A stretch of DNA of 64,000 nucleotides from Lolium rigidum. Lineage: Eukaryota > Streptophyta > Magnoliopsida > Poales > Poaceae. The notes beneath the pieces were generated by a model. That model did no database searches. It saw only the letters and a list, made by a program, of their open reading frames with translations, and was not told the origin of the DNA. Of the stretch, positions 11,198-23,020 are shown piece by piece (positions within the stretch are counted from its first letter, which is position 1; every line of letters begins with the position of its first letter). Made by a program: the position numbers and the translations under genes. The stretch is taken from positions 249,600,124 through 249,664,123 of the forward strand of contig NC_061514.1 in NCBI RefSeq assembly GCF_022539505.1. The letters are read 5' to 3'.

Positions 11198-14100
11198 ATG
11201 TCTAGTGAAGAGTTTCTTTCCGAGTCTTCCTCAAGTAGCCACCAGAGTGAATCCTCCGACGGACTCTCAGCCGAGCTTGCCCGGATGGAATCCGATACCG
11301 GTAAAGGTCAAGATGCCGGCAGCTCTAGCCACGCTCCCGGAGTAGATCTATCCGGTGTCACCCGCGGAGCCTGGAAAGGCTCCGACGTCACGCAGCACGA
11401 GATCGACTGGCTCTACCGGTCTAGAAGGATACCGGAAGGAGTATCCTGCCGGCTTCCCCGCGACGAGATCGAACCGGTGCTCGAACCCGGTGAGTTCGTT
11501 GTCTTCCTCGCTCACTTCGAGCGCGGCTTCGGCCTTCCTGCTTCTGACTTCTTCCGCCAAATTCTGGATTATTACCAACTCTAGCCTCACCACCTTCCCG
11601 GCAATGCCGTTTTTTACCTTTCTTGTTATGCTACCTTCATGGAGGGCTACATCGGCCTCCGTCCCACTCGCGAGACTTTTGCTCGCTTCTTTTCTCTCCG
11701 GATCAACTCCGTTCAGGGCAAGGATATTCCTAAGCCCAAACCCCCCGTTCAATGCGGGTCTTGCATTATCGGCTCCCGCCAAGGGAGCCCCTTCTTCAAA
11801 TTCTCCGGTCTCGAGTCATGCCGGTTATGGCAAGGAACCTTCTTCTATGTGAAGAACAACGGCGCCCCAGATCTCATTAATCTGCCGGCTTTCAATCCGG
11901 CGCCGCCCACGAAGGTCAACTGGGGCTACTTCCCTGGGACGAATCACATTGAGACGAACCGGGTCGTACGCTTCATGGAGAAGCTGAGGAAAGAGACAAA
12001 CATCTGCTCTGACGACATCATCCGCACCTTCATCTCACGCCGGGTGCTTCCTCTTAAGCGTCGGGCGCATAAAATAAGCGAAATGTACGGCCCTGGTGAT
12101 CCTACCAAGATCACCGGCCTCCCTCTAAGCAAGGAGGACATAGTCCTCAAGGCTAAGCAGATCTGCCAGACTGCCATGCCGGATGACTGGGAGTGGGGCT
12201 TCCTGCCTCTCAGCTCCACCAACCCTCCAACTGACTAAGTAATAGCTTATGCAATCCGGGTTGTTGTACCAGTAACTTTTACGTTGTGGCTAACTAACTT
12301 TCCATTCGTTTTCAGGCCAAAGAGCGCTTCCCTCGCATCAGCGGAGCAGCGAGGCCCTTGCTGGAAGCGTCCTCTGGACAAGGTTGACCCGGATCCTTAC
12401 ATCCATTGGATCGACCTCAAGATGGGCCGCACCCACACCTCGCGCCCCGGTAACTTCTCGTCTGAGGCTCCCGGTTCCAGTGATGATCTCACTATGCTTG
12501 AGGTAGCTTTCTCTTCCGGTCTCTCATGCTTTATTTTTATTTCTCCTCTGTAGATGCTCCCTCAGCTGGCACCCAACCGCAGGTTCATGAGCATGCGGCT
12601 TCTTTGCAGGCTGAGGTTGGCCGCGAGTTTCTGGAGAAGCTTATCCCCCAGGGCACGAAGAATAAGGCTCCGGCGCCTGATACCGGTTCAAGCCAAGCCC
12701 CTCCCGCCAAACGCTCCCGGACGGAAGTTATTGGTGGGAAAGATGCCGGTCGCTTCCGGGTAAGTTTTTGTCTCTCTATTTGCTTTGTTTTACAAACTTT
12801 TCCTTTTGGTTGCTCTTTTTGACTCTTTCTCTTTTTCTTGCTCAGCCCTGCGCTCAAGCTCTCCAAGAGCGCCTGCGGCACGAAGCCTGAGAGCTCTGAG
12901 GGACCCGCAAGGACCTCACCTCCTCCTCACTCAAGCCCGGTACGATCTAGTACCGGCAACCCTTCTGCCTCCCCTCTGGGAGGCACTCCAAGTGCGGGGC
13001 GCGCGGCCCCTACACCTCCAGAACACCGCGCGGAGGAGGACCTCGTCTCCCCTCCAGAAACTCAAGATACCGGCGCCAGCAACATCGGCGCCGATGCAGA
13101 AGCTGCCGGGCGGGCGGAACCTCTGGTTCCTCCCGTCCTAAAAAGAAAGAAAAAGAAGAGCTCGAACTCTTCCCCCTCCAAGCCCGTGCCGGACTCTTTC
13201 GCGCCGGCAAGCTCTACCCTGGGGCAGGACGCACCTTCGCCGCCCATGACTTCGCCCGAAGCTCCAAACGTCGAGCTAAGCGGGGCCACGCCAACGCCGC
13301 CGCCAGAACTCATCAAGTTCCTCAAGCCGGAACCATTTAAGGGGAAGGCCACGGCTTCCGGCACTTCATCCGCCGGCCCGCGGTCCTTGGTGCTGCACGT
13401 CGGCCCCGCCGCTACCGCGGCTGGAGAAAAGCCTTCCGGCATCCTGGGCCGGATCACCGAGCTGAAGCACGGAGGCCACGAGCTGGGGCACCTGCTTTAA
13501 TACGCTGAGAAGTGGAATCAAGCGGATGTGTCCGCAGCCACGCGCGGCCTGGGGAAGGACCGGCTTCCGGCGCTAGACCCCGCTGGTCCCCGGTGCACGG
13601 AGGAGCACTTCATGCGGCTGCGGCACGCGGTGAAGGAGCTGGACAACGCGTGGCACGATGCCACCAACAACGTGGTGGTAAGTTACACCAAACCCTTTGC
13701 AATTTTTCAACTCATGCCGGTTTCCTTCTTTCCGGATTATGTATATCTTCCCAGTCCCCGAGTTTTGTGTTGAGAGCCTAGCTCTTAGCGCGAAACTTAG
13801 GTAGAAACTCAAAAAATCGGCATAGCCAGTCCCCGAGTTTCGGGTTAAGAACATAGCTCTTAGCGCGAAACTTAGGTAGAAACTTCAAAAAACCGGCATA
13901 GCCAGTCCCCGAGTTTCGGGTTAAGAACGTAGCTCTTAGCGCGAAATTTAGGTAGAAACTTCAAAAAACCGGCATAGCCAGTCCCCGAGTTTCGGGTTAA
14001 GAACATAGCTCTTAGCGCGAAACTTAGGTAGAAACTTCAAAAAACCGGCATAGCCAGTCCCCGAGTTTCGGGTTAAGAACATAGCTCTTAGCGCGAAACT

Positions 14101-15555
14101 TAGGTAGAAACTTCAAAAAACCGGCATAGCCAGTCCCCGAGTTCCGGGTTAAAAACATAGTTCTTAGCGCGAAACTTAGGTAAGAACATAGAGAAACCGG
14201 CTTCTTTTTTCTAACATTTTTTCTTGAACAGAGCACGGCCGACGCCCGGAGGCACCTCTTTGAGGAGCTTCTGTGGGAGCACTGGGATCTTGCTGAAGCG
14301 CACAACAAGTGCCAAGGTGAGCTTCTGTGCCTCCGGCACCTTCTTACCGGAAGCTTTTTCTCTCTTAGTACTGATAAACCTTTTTGCATAACAGCTATCC
14401 CGGAAGCTTCCATCGAAGCCCTCAAGACTCAGCTCGCTGCACTGCAAGGTACTCTTTCTTTTCCGGTTGACTTGCCTCTCTTTATTTTACCAGTTGTAGT
14501 TTTGTTAACGTTTTCTTTCCGGGCTCTAGGTGAAAAAGAGCAGCTCATCCGGGAGCATCGCGAGGCTCTGGACGCCCAGGAGCTTGTGTCCAGGGGGCTG
14601 AAGGACCAGCTCATCAAACTTGAGCTCCAGCACAATGACGCGATGAAGGCTACCAAAGCCGCAGCTGAGGCCAGGCTGAACGAGGCCCTGGAGGATGCCA
14701 ACAACTCCACCGTGGTGTCGCGGGCGGAGCTTGAGGAGGGAGCCAAGGCGCGGAAAGCAGCCGAGGATCAGGCCGCACGCCTGGAGGGGGAGCAGAAGGA
14801 GTATGACCAATTGGTCATGCAAACCGACGCACTTGCCCTCAATAAGTTGTCTCTTTTCTTTTCCGGTTTTGCTTATAAGCTTGTGCTTTCCGGTTTCATG
14901 TCCTTATCTTTTTCTTTGCCTCGCAGGGCTCTTCCCGGACTCGCAGCTGTATGCGCAGAAGAAGGTGACCGAGCGCCGGGTTCAGCAAGAGTTCAAGAAC
15001 CCGAATGCGCCGTGGGACCCTTATGACCATCTGGTCGCACTTTCTGCGCGGGTCGCCCACATGCGCGCGGTGGACCGGAACCTCGCCGATCTGCCCGACG
15101 TGGCGATCCATCTCTTCAAGGTGATGTGGCATGAGCAAGAGGTGCCGGCAAACCTGACTCTCACCTCCGAGTGCCTGAAGGGTGCAAGCCGGCGAATCCG
15201 CGAGTGGCAATGCTCTGCGGCTCGTGCCGGAGCGGATACGGCGCTGCGCGTCGCCTACTCCTGGTACGAAGACTTGGACCTGGATGCCCTCCTTGGCGTG
15301 CGCGAAAACGCTCCAACTGATATGGATCCAGTCCTCACCGCGAAGCGGCAGGATCGGGCCTACCGGATCGCGGAGTACACCTCGGTCCGCACCTTCATCC
15401 CCCCTCCCGACGTCCGCGGACTACCTCAGCTGACGAAGAGGAAGGAGAGGACGAGGAAGATGAGGATGCGAGCGGCGATGCTCGCGGGAGCTGGTGATGC
15501 GCCTCCGAAGCTCCACAGCCGGTGCTGCTGCCTCCCGAAGCTCCTTCTCGCTTAA
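11198..15555 (+). pseudogene. antisense gene of the Gypsy element (Transposase_28-type protein with coiled coil), broken
   Basis: This is a plus-strand, multi-exon gene opposite to gag-pol. Exons inferred from splice sites: 11198-12235, 12316-12502, 12554-12759, 12846-13677, 14232-14316, 14395-14448, 14530 to about 14843, and 14937-15555. The first exon matches the grass 'putative gypsy type transposon' domain (Pfam Transposase_28), with phrases such as HEIDWLYRSRRIPEG and GTNHIETNRVVRFMEKL. The middle is Pro/Ser/Ala-rich, the 14530-14840 exon is a charged coiled coil (KEQLIREHREALDAQE), and the last exon is a conserved C-terminal region (NPNAPWDPYDHLVALSARV). Breaks: an in-frame TAG at 11582-11584, TAA at 13498-13500, a weak donor after 12235, a likely frame change in exon 2 and another near 15425. 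Its role is unknown; such genes recur across Tat elements. Confidence 0.75.
13751..14203. repeat. six-copy 76-bp tandem array in an intron of the antisense gene
   Basis: Units begin with CCAGTCCCCGAGTT at 13751, 13826, 13902, 13978, 14054 and 14130, a step of 75-76 bp. Each carries AGCTCTTAGCGCGAAACTTAGG. Units are contiguous with no spacers, so this is not a CRISPR-type array. Units 2-5 are almost identical, indicating recent expansion. A related fragment recurs near 15918-15945 and another at about 16170. Confidence 0.9.
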
Positions 15556-16255
15556 GTGCTATCCATCTTATCGTTGCCGTATCCGATGCTTTGACAAAAA
15601 AATGTTCATTAAATTCTACCCCGGTATGCCGGGGTTCATGATGTAATATAAGACCTAGCCTTTCTTTTGGCTGTGCTACAACAATTTATGCCGGTATGTT
15701 ATACCGGTAGCTTATTAACTTATGTTTGCCTATTGCCTTAGCATTTTGCCCATTGTTTTGCTTTTATCTTGCACTGCAAAGATTCCTGAATTATTTCCGC
15801 ATCCAATCCGATGCACACTTTTGCTTTGGATCTGCCTACCTTCTCTGGGCGTTTTTGCTTATGAGGCACAAAGTTCTTTTACCAAGCAAGCACTTTCTTG
15901 AACTTAGAAATAACTCGAAATTTTCACAAAAAACCGGCATAGCCGGGGTTAGTTAAATTTTTCCGGATTGTTCGTTCCCACTCTCTCTTTTCGCAGTTCA
16001 CGTGCTTAATTCCTACCGGTTTATCTTACTTTCCATGAAGCCGGGTTGCGGACAGCAGCAGAGTCGAAGACTCCGGTAGGTTTAGCACGTTACTAAACCG
16101 AAAAGAAAAAATGTTCGACAAGCAACCGGTAAACTGAAAAAATAAACATATTGCATGCAACTTTAGTAGGGGTAGTCCCCGAGATTCATTCGAGGTCCCG
16201 ACATCTTTTATTCATAGCAAATAAGGTACAAAAAGGAACTTGTTACACCACAACT
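15556..16255. other. non-coding gap between the antisense gene and integrase
   Basis: About 700 bp separate the 3' ends of the two converging transcription units. The stretch is AT-rich and rich in CCGGTA phrases typical of this element. It holds a fragment related to the 76-bp repeat. I see no coding region. Confidence 0.5.
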
Positions 16256-17719
16256 TCATGAGTAGAAAGGACGCAACAGAGCTACGTTCCACGAACGCTT
16301 GGTCTCCTCTCTGGACCTGTCCGCCTTTCCTTTTTTCCATTCATGTGCATCGATCAGGTAATAAGCATCATTGTGGAGAGCTTTGCTCACAATGAAGGGT
16401 CCCTCCCATGGGGGTGAAAGCTTATGCCGGCCTTCAGTGCGCTGAACTAGGCGTAACACCAGATCTCCTTACCGGAACACCCTCGGGTTAACCTTCCGGC
16501 TATGATAGCGTCTGAGGTTTTGCTGGTAAATGGATGTTCTTGCCAATGCCAATTCTCTTGCTTCTTCTAGCAAGTCCACATCGTTTTCTCTGGCCTCTTT
16601 TACCTCTTCTTCGGTATAGAGTTGCACCCTTGGTGAGTCATGGAGAATGTCGGTTGGTATGACCGCTTCTGCTCCGTAAACCATAAAGAATGGAGTGTAT
16701 CCGGTGGACCGGTTTGGAGTTGTTCTTATGCTCCACAGCACTAATGGTAGCTCATCGAGCCAACACCCCCGTGACTTTTCCACCGCATCGATGAGTCTTG
16801 GTTTGATACCGGAAAGTACCAAGGCATTTGTTCTTTCAACTTGGCCATTGCCTTGTGGGTGTGCCACTGAGCACAAATCCAACCGGATATTGTTATCTTC
16901 GAAAAACCTTTTGAACTCTCCTTGAGCAAAGTTTGTGCCATTATCTGTGATAATGCTATGCGGGTAGCCATACCGCAAGATGACATCCTTCAAGAACTTC
17001 ACAGCTGTATGCCCATCACATTTTGCGATAGGTTTCACCTCAAGCCATTTAGTGAACTTATCCACCATTACTAGAATGTGGGTCATGCTGCTCCTTGCAG
17101 TTTTGAATGGGCCAACCATGTCAAGGCACCAAACAGCAAACGGCCAAGTTAGCGGTATGGTTTTTAAACCGGATGCTGGGGTATGATTTTGCTTGGCGTA
17201 CCTCTGGCACCCATTGCATTTTCTTACCAAATCCTCAGAGTTTTCCAAAGCAGTGGGCCAATAGAACCCATGCCGGAATACTTTTGCCACCAGCGCCCTT
17301 GACGAAGCGTGGTGCCCACATTCCCCTTGGTGAATCTCCACAAGCATTTCTTTTCCTTCTTCCGGTTCCACACACCTTTGAAGGACACCGGTAACACTTC
17401 TCTTGTACACCTCACCATTGATGATGGTGTATGCCTTGGACCTCCTCTGGATTCTTCTGGATTCATTTTCGTCAACCGGCAAGGTGCCGTTGATCAGGAA
17501 TTCCTTAATAGGTTTAACCCAAGATGGTGCCTCCCGAACCAGGAACACCGGTACGTCTATCTCCATGCTATCCACCAGCATTGTTTCCTCCGGTATGGAT
17601 GCTGCAGTCCCCGAGCCTACCGGAACAGTCCCGAGTTTGCCAGTCCCGAGTTTGCCGGAACAGCCCCGAGTTTGCCGAACGCCCCGGGTTTCCTTCATCG
17701 ATATCCATTGGTACAACAT
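16256..17719 (-). pseudogene. Gypsy integrase, broken
   Basis: This encodes the retroelement integrase that inserts element cDNA into the chromosome. The HHCC zinc-binding region is visible (HQGECGHH... ending KCNGCQRYA). The catalytic D, D and E appear in CLDMVGPF, TDNGTNF and GNGQVERTN. The C-terminal part GDLVLRLVQ... continues to about 16256 after an in-frame TAA at 16469-16471. The frame differs from that of RT-RNase H upstream; the two frames overlap across a small tandem array at about 17600-17690, where the polyprotein frame was lost. No chromodomain is seen. Confidence 0.88.
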
Positions 17720-19649
17720 GTGATTCCGGTACGAAAATTGATTCCGATTCCGGACTCGGTTTGATCGATGGTACTCTTAAGTGTGCCAAGGCTATTCCGG
17801 GAGGAATTTCTTGCCTAGATGAGCCCAACTTGGACAAAGCATCCGCGGCTTCATTTTCCGCCCGTGGCACATGGTGGAACTCACATCCTTCAAAGAAGCC
17901 GGCAATCTTTTGCACGTGAAACCGGTATGAAGCCATGTTGGCATCTTTTGCGTCCCAATCTCCGGAACATTGTTGCACCACAAGATCTGAATCTCCGTAG
18001 CAAATGATCCGGTGTGCACCGATTTCTTTTGCGACCTTAAGTCCATGGATCAAAGCCTCGTATTCAGCGACATTGTTTGATGCCCTGAAATGCACTTGCA
18101 AAACATACCGGAGATGATCTCCCTTAGGTGAGGTAAGTACCACACCGGAACCTAGACCCTCTTTGAGTTTGGATCCATCAAAGTGCATCTTCCAGTATTC
18201 TATCTTGTGTTCCGGCGGCTTGTATTGCATCTCCACCCAATCAACCAAGAAATCAGCTAAAGCTTGCGATTTTATGGCATCTATTCTTTCATACACCGGT
18301 ACATATGGTGATATCTGGATTGCCCACTTTGCAATCCTACCGCTAGCATCTTTGTTGCACATGATATCGGAGATGGGTGCCTCACTCACCACTTTCATAG
18401 GGTGCTCCTCAAAGTAATGCTTAAGTTTTGTGGCGGCCATGAACACACCATAGGTCATTTTTTGGAAGTGCGGGTAGTTTTGTTTTGAGAGGGAGAGCAC
18501 CTCGCTCAGGTAGTATACCGGCCTCGGGACGGTTTTTCCTTCCTCTTCTCTTTCTACTACCACCACAACACTTACAACCCGGTTAGTTGCTGCTATGTAT
18601 AACAACATGGGCTCTCTTTCTAAAGGCGAAGCCAGTATTGGTGCAGTGGCTAGAATTGTTTTTAGCTCTTTAAACGATGCGTCTGCCTGAGGGGTCCAGA
18701 CGAACGTATCGGATTTTTTCATGAGAGCATAGAGTGGCAGAGCCTTTTCTCCCAACCTGCTTATGAACCGGCTTAGCGATGCCAAGCTTCCGGTAAACTT
18801 CTGCACGTCCTTGAGATCGTGCGGTATGGTCATTCTTTCTATTGCCCGGATCTTTACCGGATTCACCTCAATGCCCCGGCTTGATACAAGGAAACCGAGC
18901 AGCTTACCGGCAGGGACACCGAAGGTGCATTTTGCCGGATTGAGTTTCATCCGGAATCTTCTTAGGTTATCGAATGTTTGCTGGATATCGTCGATTAAGG
19001 TATCTTTTACCTTGGTTTTTATCACGACATCGTCCACATAGACTTGCACATTTTTTCCAATTTGATCAAACAAGCATTTTTGCATACAGCGCTGGTACGT
19101 TGCACCAGCGTTGCGCAAACCAAAAGGCATAGTGACATAGCAATAAGCCCCGTGCGGGGTAATGAACGCAGTTTTTATTTGATCTTCCTTTTTCAGGGGG
19201 ATTTGATGGAAACCGGAGTAAGCATCTAGGAAAGACAACAACTCACACCCAGCAGTGGAATCAATCACCTGATCGATCCGGGGTAAGGGGAAAGGATCTT
19301 TTGGGCAAGCTTTGTTTAGGTTGGTGTAGTCGATGCACATGCGCCACACCTTTGCAGCTTTTGCTTCGAGGTTCTCTTCTTTCTTCTTTTCGACCAGCAC
19401 CGGATTGGCTAGCCACTCAGTATGCAGCACTTCCACGATGAAACCGGCAACCAACAACTTTGTCACTTCTTCTCCAATGATTTTTCTCCTATCTCCAGCA
19501 AACCGGCGTAGAGGTTGTCGCACCGGCTTAGCATCTTTCCGGACGTTCAAAGAGTGCTCAGCCAGCTCCCTCGGTACACCTACCAAGTCATCAGTAGACC
19601 AGGCAAAGATATTCCGATTCTCACGGAGGAAGCTGACGAGCGCGCTTTC
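17568..19649 (-). pseudogene. Gypsy reverse transcriptase and RNase H
   Basis: Reverse transcriptase is recognised from CIDYTNLNKACPKDPFPLPR, LDAYSGFHQIPL, MPFGLRNAGATYQR and the catalytic box YVDD. RNase H follows with MHFDGSK, NVAEYEALIHGLK and CYGDSDLVVQQ, and ENEAADALSKLGS at the end. The frame is open for about 690 codons. It lies in the same frame as the protease and gag C-terminal parts but is separated from them by a TAG at 19650-19652. At its end it runs through the 17600-17690 array into a stop at 17568, out of frame with integrase. Confidence 0.92.
17596..17690. repeat. short tandem array between RNase H and integrase
   Basis: Several degenerate units of about 20-25 bp, like CAGTCCCGAGTTTGCCGGAA, follow one another. 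RNase H reads through it in one frame and integrase starts across it in another. Array length changes that are not multiples of three therefore explain the loss of frame. The unit resembles the first part of the 76-bp intron repeat. Confidence 0.7.
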
Positions 19650-19652
19650 CTA

Positions 19653-20990
19653 TGCCTCACTGAGGCCGGCACCGATACGAACGGTGCGCTCAGGGTAAGC
19701 CGGAGCCAGCACGATGTCCTTTGTTTCTTTCGTTGGCTTGAATGCCGGTGCGCTCAAGCTTGCACTCATTGCCGCTAAGCTCAACTGTGAGGACTGAGCC
19801 AGCGCAACTGCAGTTTGCATCCTCTTCTTTTTCTCTGCAATCACTAGCGACTCTGCCAGGTTTGATCCGGCGGAAGCAGTTTCCAGCGAAATCTTGTAGT
19901 TTCCCACCACAGTTAAGGGTCCACGAGGTGCCGGCATCTTCATCTTGAGATAGGCCGTGTGAGTTGAGGCCATGAAAGCTGCCAATGCCGGTCTCCCCAA
20001 CAAGGCATGGTAAGGACTATCTAAGTCCACCACCTTGAACTCAAGGTTTTCAACCCGGCAATTGTCACGTCCTCCAAACGACACATCCACCCGGACTTTC
20101 CCCACTGGCGCGCAGGACAAGCCCGTAACGATTTCGTGGAACGTTGTACGAGTGGGCTGAAGCATGTTTTCTGTTATGCCCAGCGTATGCATGGTGTGCC
20201 GGTACATTATGTTTATGCTGCTCCCATTGTCTATCAACACTTTGCTGAACCGGACTCGAGTTGTTGGCTCTTGCATGATTGGGTCCAACACAAGAGCATA
20301 ACCACCCGGATTAGGCATTATCTTAGGGTGATCCTTGAACGACCAGGAGATCTCTTGATCTGACCACAGCATGTACTTTGGTACTGCCGGCATCACAGCG
20401 TTCACTTCCATGGAACGACGACGTAGGCTCTGCCTGTCGGTTGGCTCAGTGAGGAACACAACACAGCACACATCCGGATCCTTATTAACATTCCAGCCCA
20501 AACGTGCCGGTGGAGGTGGTTGGCCGTGGCCTTCTCCCACCTGATGAACTTGCTGGTGATGCTGCCGGTTTGGCTGAGGCTGCACCGGTAGAGCGTTTGC
20601 TCCGGTAAGCGGTGGCGGTGGTGGTAGTTGATGCTGATGCAGCATATCTTGTGATGGTGGTAACATCGTGGAGCACCTTTGTGCCTGCGCATCTCTCACT
20701 GCTCCCTTGAGCTTCAAGTACTTGGTCCAAGAATAATCCTTCGTCAAATGATTTGACGGGTGAGCCGGATTCGGAGTGTGCCACCGGCAAGGTTGATCCA
20801 TCGCGGCCTCCATGGTGTATTTCCCAGGTTCCTGCCAATTCTTTTTCTGGCCCCAGGGTTTCTTTTCAACCCATTGTTTATTTGGACCCGCCCATGGCTG
20901 CGATCCGGTTTTCTGCCTCTGGCTGCCGCTGGCATCAGAGTTATCTTGTACAGCCGCAACTTGCTGTGGACCATACCTTCGATCCGGGAA
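19653..20990 (-). pseudogene. Gypsy gag C-terminal and aspartic protease region
   Basis: The retropepsin-like site reads VLIDNGSSINIMY, where the usual D[TSG]G triad is DNG. It is followed by the conserved LLGRPALAAF. Upstream lies a Cys/His cluster (CRWHTPNPAHPSNH) before the TKDYSW phrase common in this group. The frame is the same as gag upstream and RT downstream. It is bounded by a TAA at 20991-20993 and a TAG at 19650-19652. The Asn in the active-site triad would probably weaken or abolish protease activity. Confidence 0.82.
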
Positions 20991-23019
20991 TTATTCCCTT
21001 CTCTTGTTGCTCCGGTTATCTCGGTATTGCTGTTGAGGCGGGTTTGATTGTTCCGGCTCAGCTTGTACCGCCGGTTGCAATGGGTCTCCCAATGCATAGT
21101 TATCTGCCACACGTATCATTTCTGCCAGAGTTACCGGCATGTTCCGCTGCAGCTTTTGCCACAACGGCGAACCTCTGCGGCATCCATTGCAAAACCAAGC
21201 TATGGCTTGCGCTTCTATCACCCCTTCGCAGGAGTTTCTCGTGGAGTTCCACCGGGCCAGGTAATCCCGGTCTGTTTCTTGTGGGCGCTGCACGCACAAA
21301 GCGAGCTGCTGAGGCCTGTTGGGCCTCCGGTATGTGCTGGTGAAATTACTCACAAAAGCTTCCTCAAAGTCCAACCAACCGTTTATGCTTCCTGCCGGCA
21401 AGTTGTTCAGCCAGATTCTTGCCGGTCCCACCAAGAACGATGGTACAATTCTCACGGCCCAACGCCGGTTTCCTCCTCCGGCTACGCTTCCTCCGCCACC
21501 GGCGACGTATACCGCGGTCACGTAATCCGCGAGCCAGTCTTCCGGCTTAGTGGTGCCATCATATGTTTTCGTGTCACGGGGCAACTGGAAGTTGCGAACT
21601 GGTGGTTCCTCTTTCATGATCCTTGGATCAAAGCATTTTGGACCCGGAGGACCTTCTGCCTCGATTATTTCTGACAAATACACCCTGTCCAGACGGTGTC
21701 TCGCATCCCGTTCCGGCAGGTGCCTTTCTCCCAAGCGTTCTCCCAATGGGTTCCGGTGCGCTGTGAGTCTTGTCGAATCAGCTTCATCGTAACGTTCCGG
21801 TACCGCGGCCCTTGCCTGCCGGTACCTTGGGGGAAGTGTTTCCTCCTCTTCGTACGCTGCCCTTGCAGCTCGATAATTTTGCCCGGTCTCATATCTACCG
21901 GCATGATTGTTTCCGGCATAGCCTCTTGTGGCGTAGCCTCAATCTGCCCCTTGCCTTTTTCTACCGGCATCATGTTGCTCGGCTTGTTGCTTTCCGGCAA
22001 GAACCGGATCGTACACAGTCATCTGCTGCGCATTCATCTCTTTTTCTCTTCTTCTGTCCAGATGTGGGGACGATGCCTGCCCTTGGGACTTGCTTCCGGC
22101 ATTCTTTGTTGAACGCGCGGATCTTGAGGCCACAGCCTTGTTCAAGCAAATCTCTTACGCGCTCTTGCTGTTTTGCCAAAGCGTCTCCGGAAAGCGAATC
22201 ACACAGCTCTATTGCAGCCTTAGCAGCTTTTATGGTTTTATCCGGGCTACTATACTTAGGTTTCTCTACGATGCTCACAGATGCAGAAGTACTTTTTCCG
22301 GCAAGAACTTCCTTACGCAAATCCTGATCTAGATTGCGAGCCTTAAGCCGGTTCTCCGGTAACCTAGCAGCATGAGCGCTAACAGAAGCAAAGCCATGGG
22401 CAGCGTTGTACTCACGTAGGGCTAGGTTCAGCTCGCGCTGCGCCCGGACGATGTCGGCGCCGTTCGCGAGCAGCTTCTAGCGTTGTGCCTCCAGCTCTGC
22501 CTGAGCCGCTGCCGGGTCGATGTTCTGCGCGATGGGCGTCGCCAACACGTTCATCGCCGCTTGAAGGGGTGTCTCCGGTGGTGCGGAAGATGTTCCCGTA
22601 GCGCCTGCGTCGCGCTCTAGCGGTGGCTTGGCCGCACGGGTCGATGCCGCGCGACCGACACCTTCGTCCACAACCTCCTTGCCTGCGTCAACCGCGCCGG
22701 CCATCATCACCTCCACGCTACCGGCGGCGCGGCCAGCACATAGCCACCTTGGCGGATCCGGCGCCACCAGCACCGGCGAGAGGCGCTGGCGCACAGGGAC
22801 AGTGCCGAAGTAGACGCGGTGGCTGCCGAACTCGATGACGCGGCCGTTCTTGGGGAAGATGCCGCCGTTGGCGAAGCATCCCGCGTTGTCTTTGATGAAG
22901 TCCATGGAGTAGATGTGCTGCACGAGCGCAGACACGGTCCGCTGGCCGGCGACGTCGAGGATGCCCGCCCGAATATGAACTCCAGCAAGCGCCACTTCAT
23001 GCCCCACGGTGGGAGCCAA
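20991..23019 (-). pseudogene. Gypsy gag, broken by stops and one frameshift
   Basis: The core gag domain lies at about 21746-21000, with phrases such as VRNFQLPRDTKTYDGTTKPE, WLNNLPAGSINGWLDFEEAF and TDRDYLARWNSTRN, typical of plant Retrotrans_gag. The N-terminal part (23019 to about 22150) is in another frame, so a one-base shift lies near 22140. In-frame stops occur at 22477-22479 (TAG), 21939-21941 (TGA) and 20991-20993 (TAA). The start is uncertain because the N-terminal frame runs almost back to the LTR. Confidence 0.8.
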
Positions 23020-23020
23020 C
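23000..23020 (-). promoter_or_regulatory. probable primer-binding site of the Gypsy element
   Basis: Directly inside the 5' LTR, the minus strand reads TTGGCTCCCACCGTGGGGC. It is in the correct position and resembles the TGGCGCCCACCGTGGGG seen after LTRs of related grass elements. I cannot assign the tRNA by eye. Confidence 0.55.

Noticed and set aside
13751..14203. CRISPR-like or other spaced repeat array
   Set aside because: Units are contiguous with no unique spacers, lie inside an intron of a plant retroelement, and the genome is eukaryotic.
22623..22838. Plus-strand open frames opposite gag
   Set aside because: They are shadows of the minus-strand gag reading and show no family resemblance.
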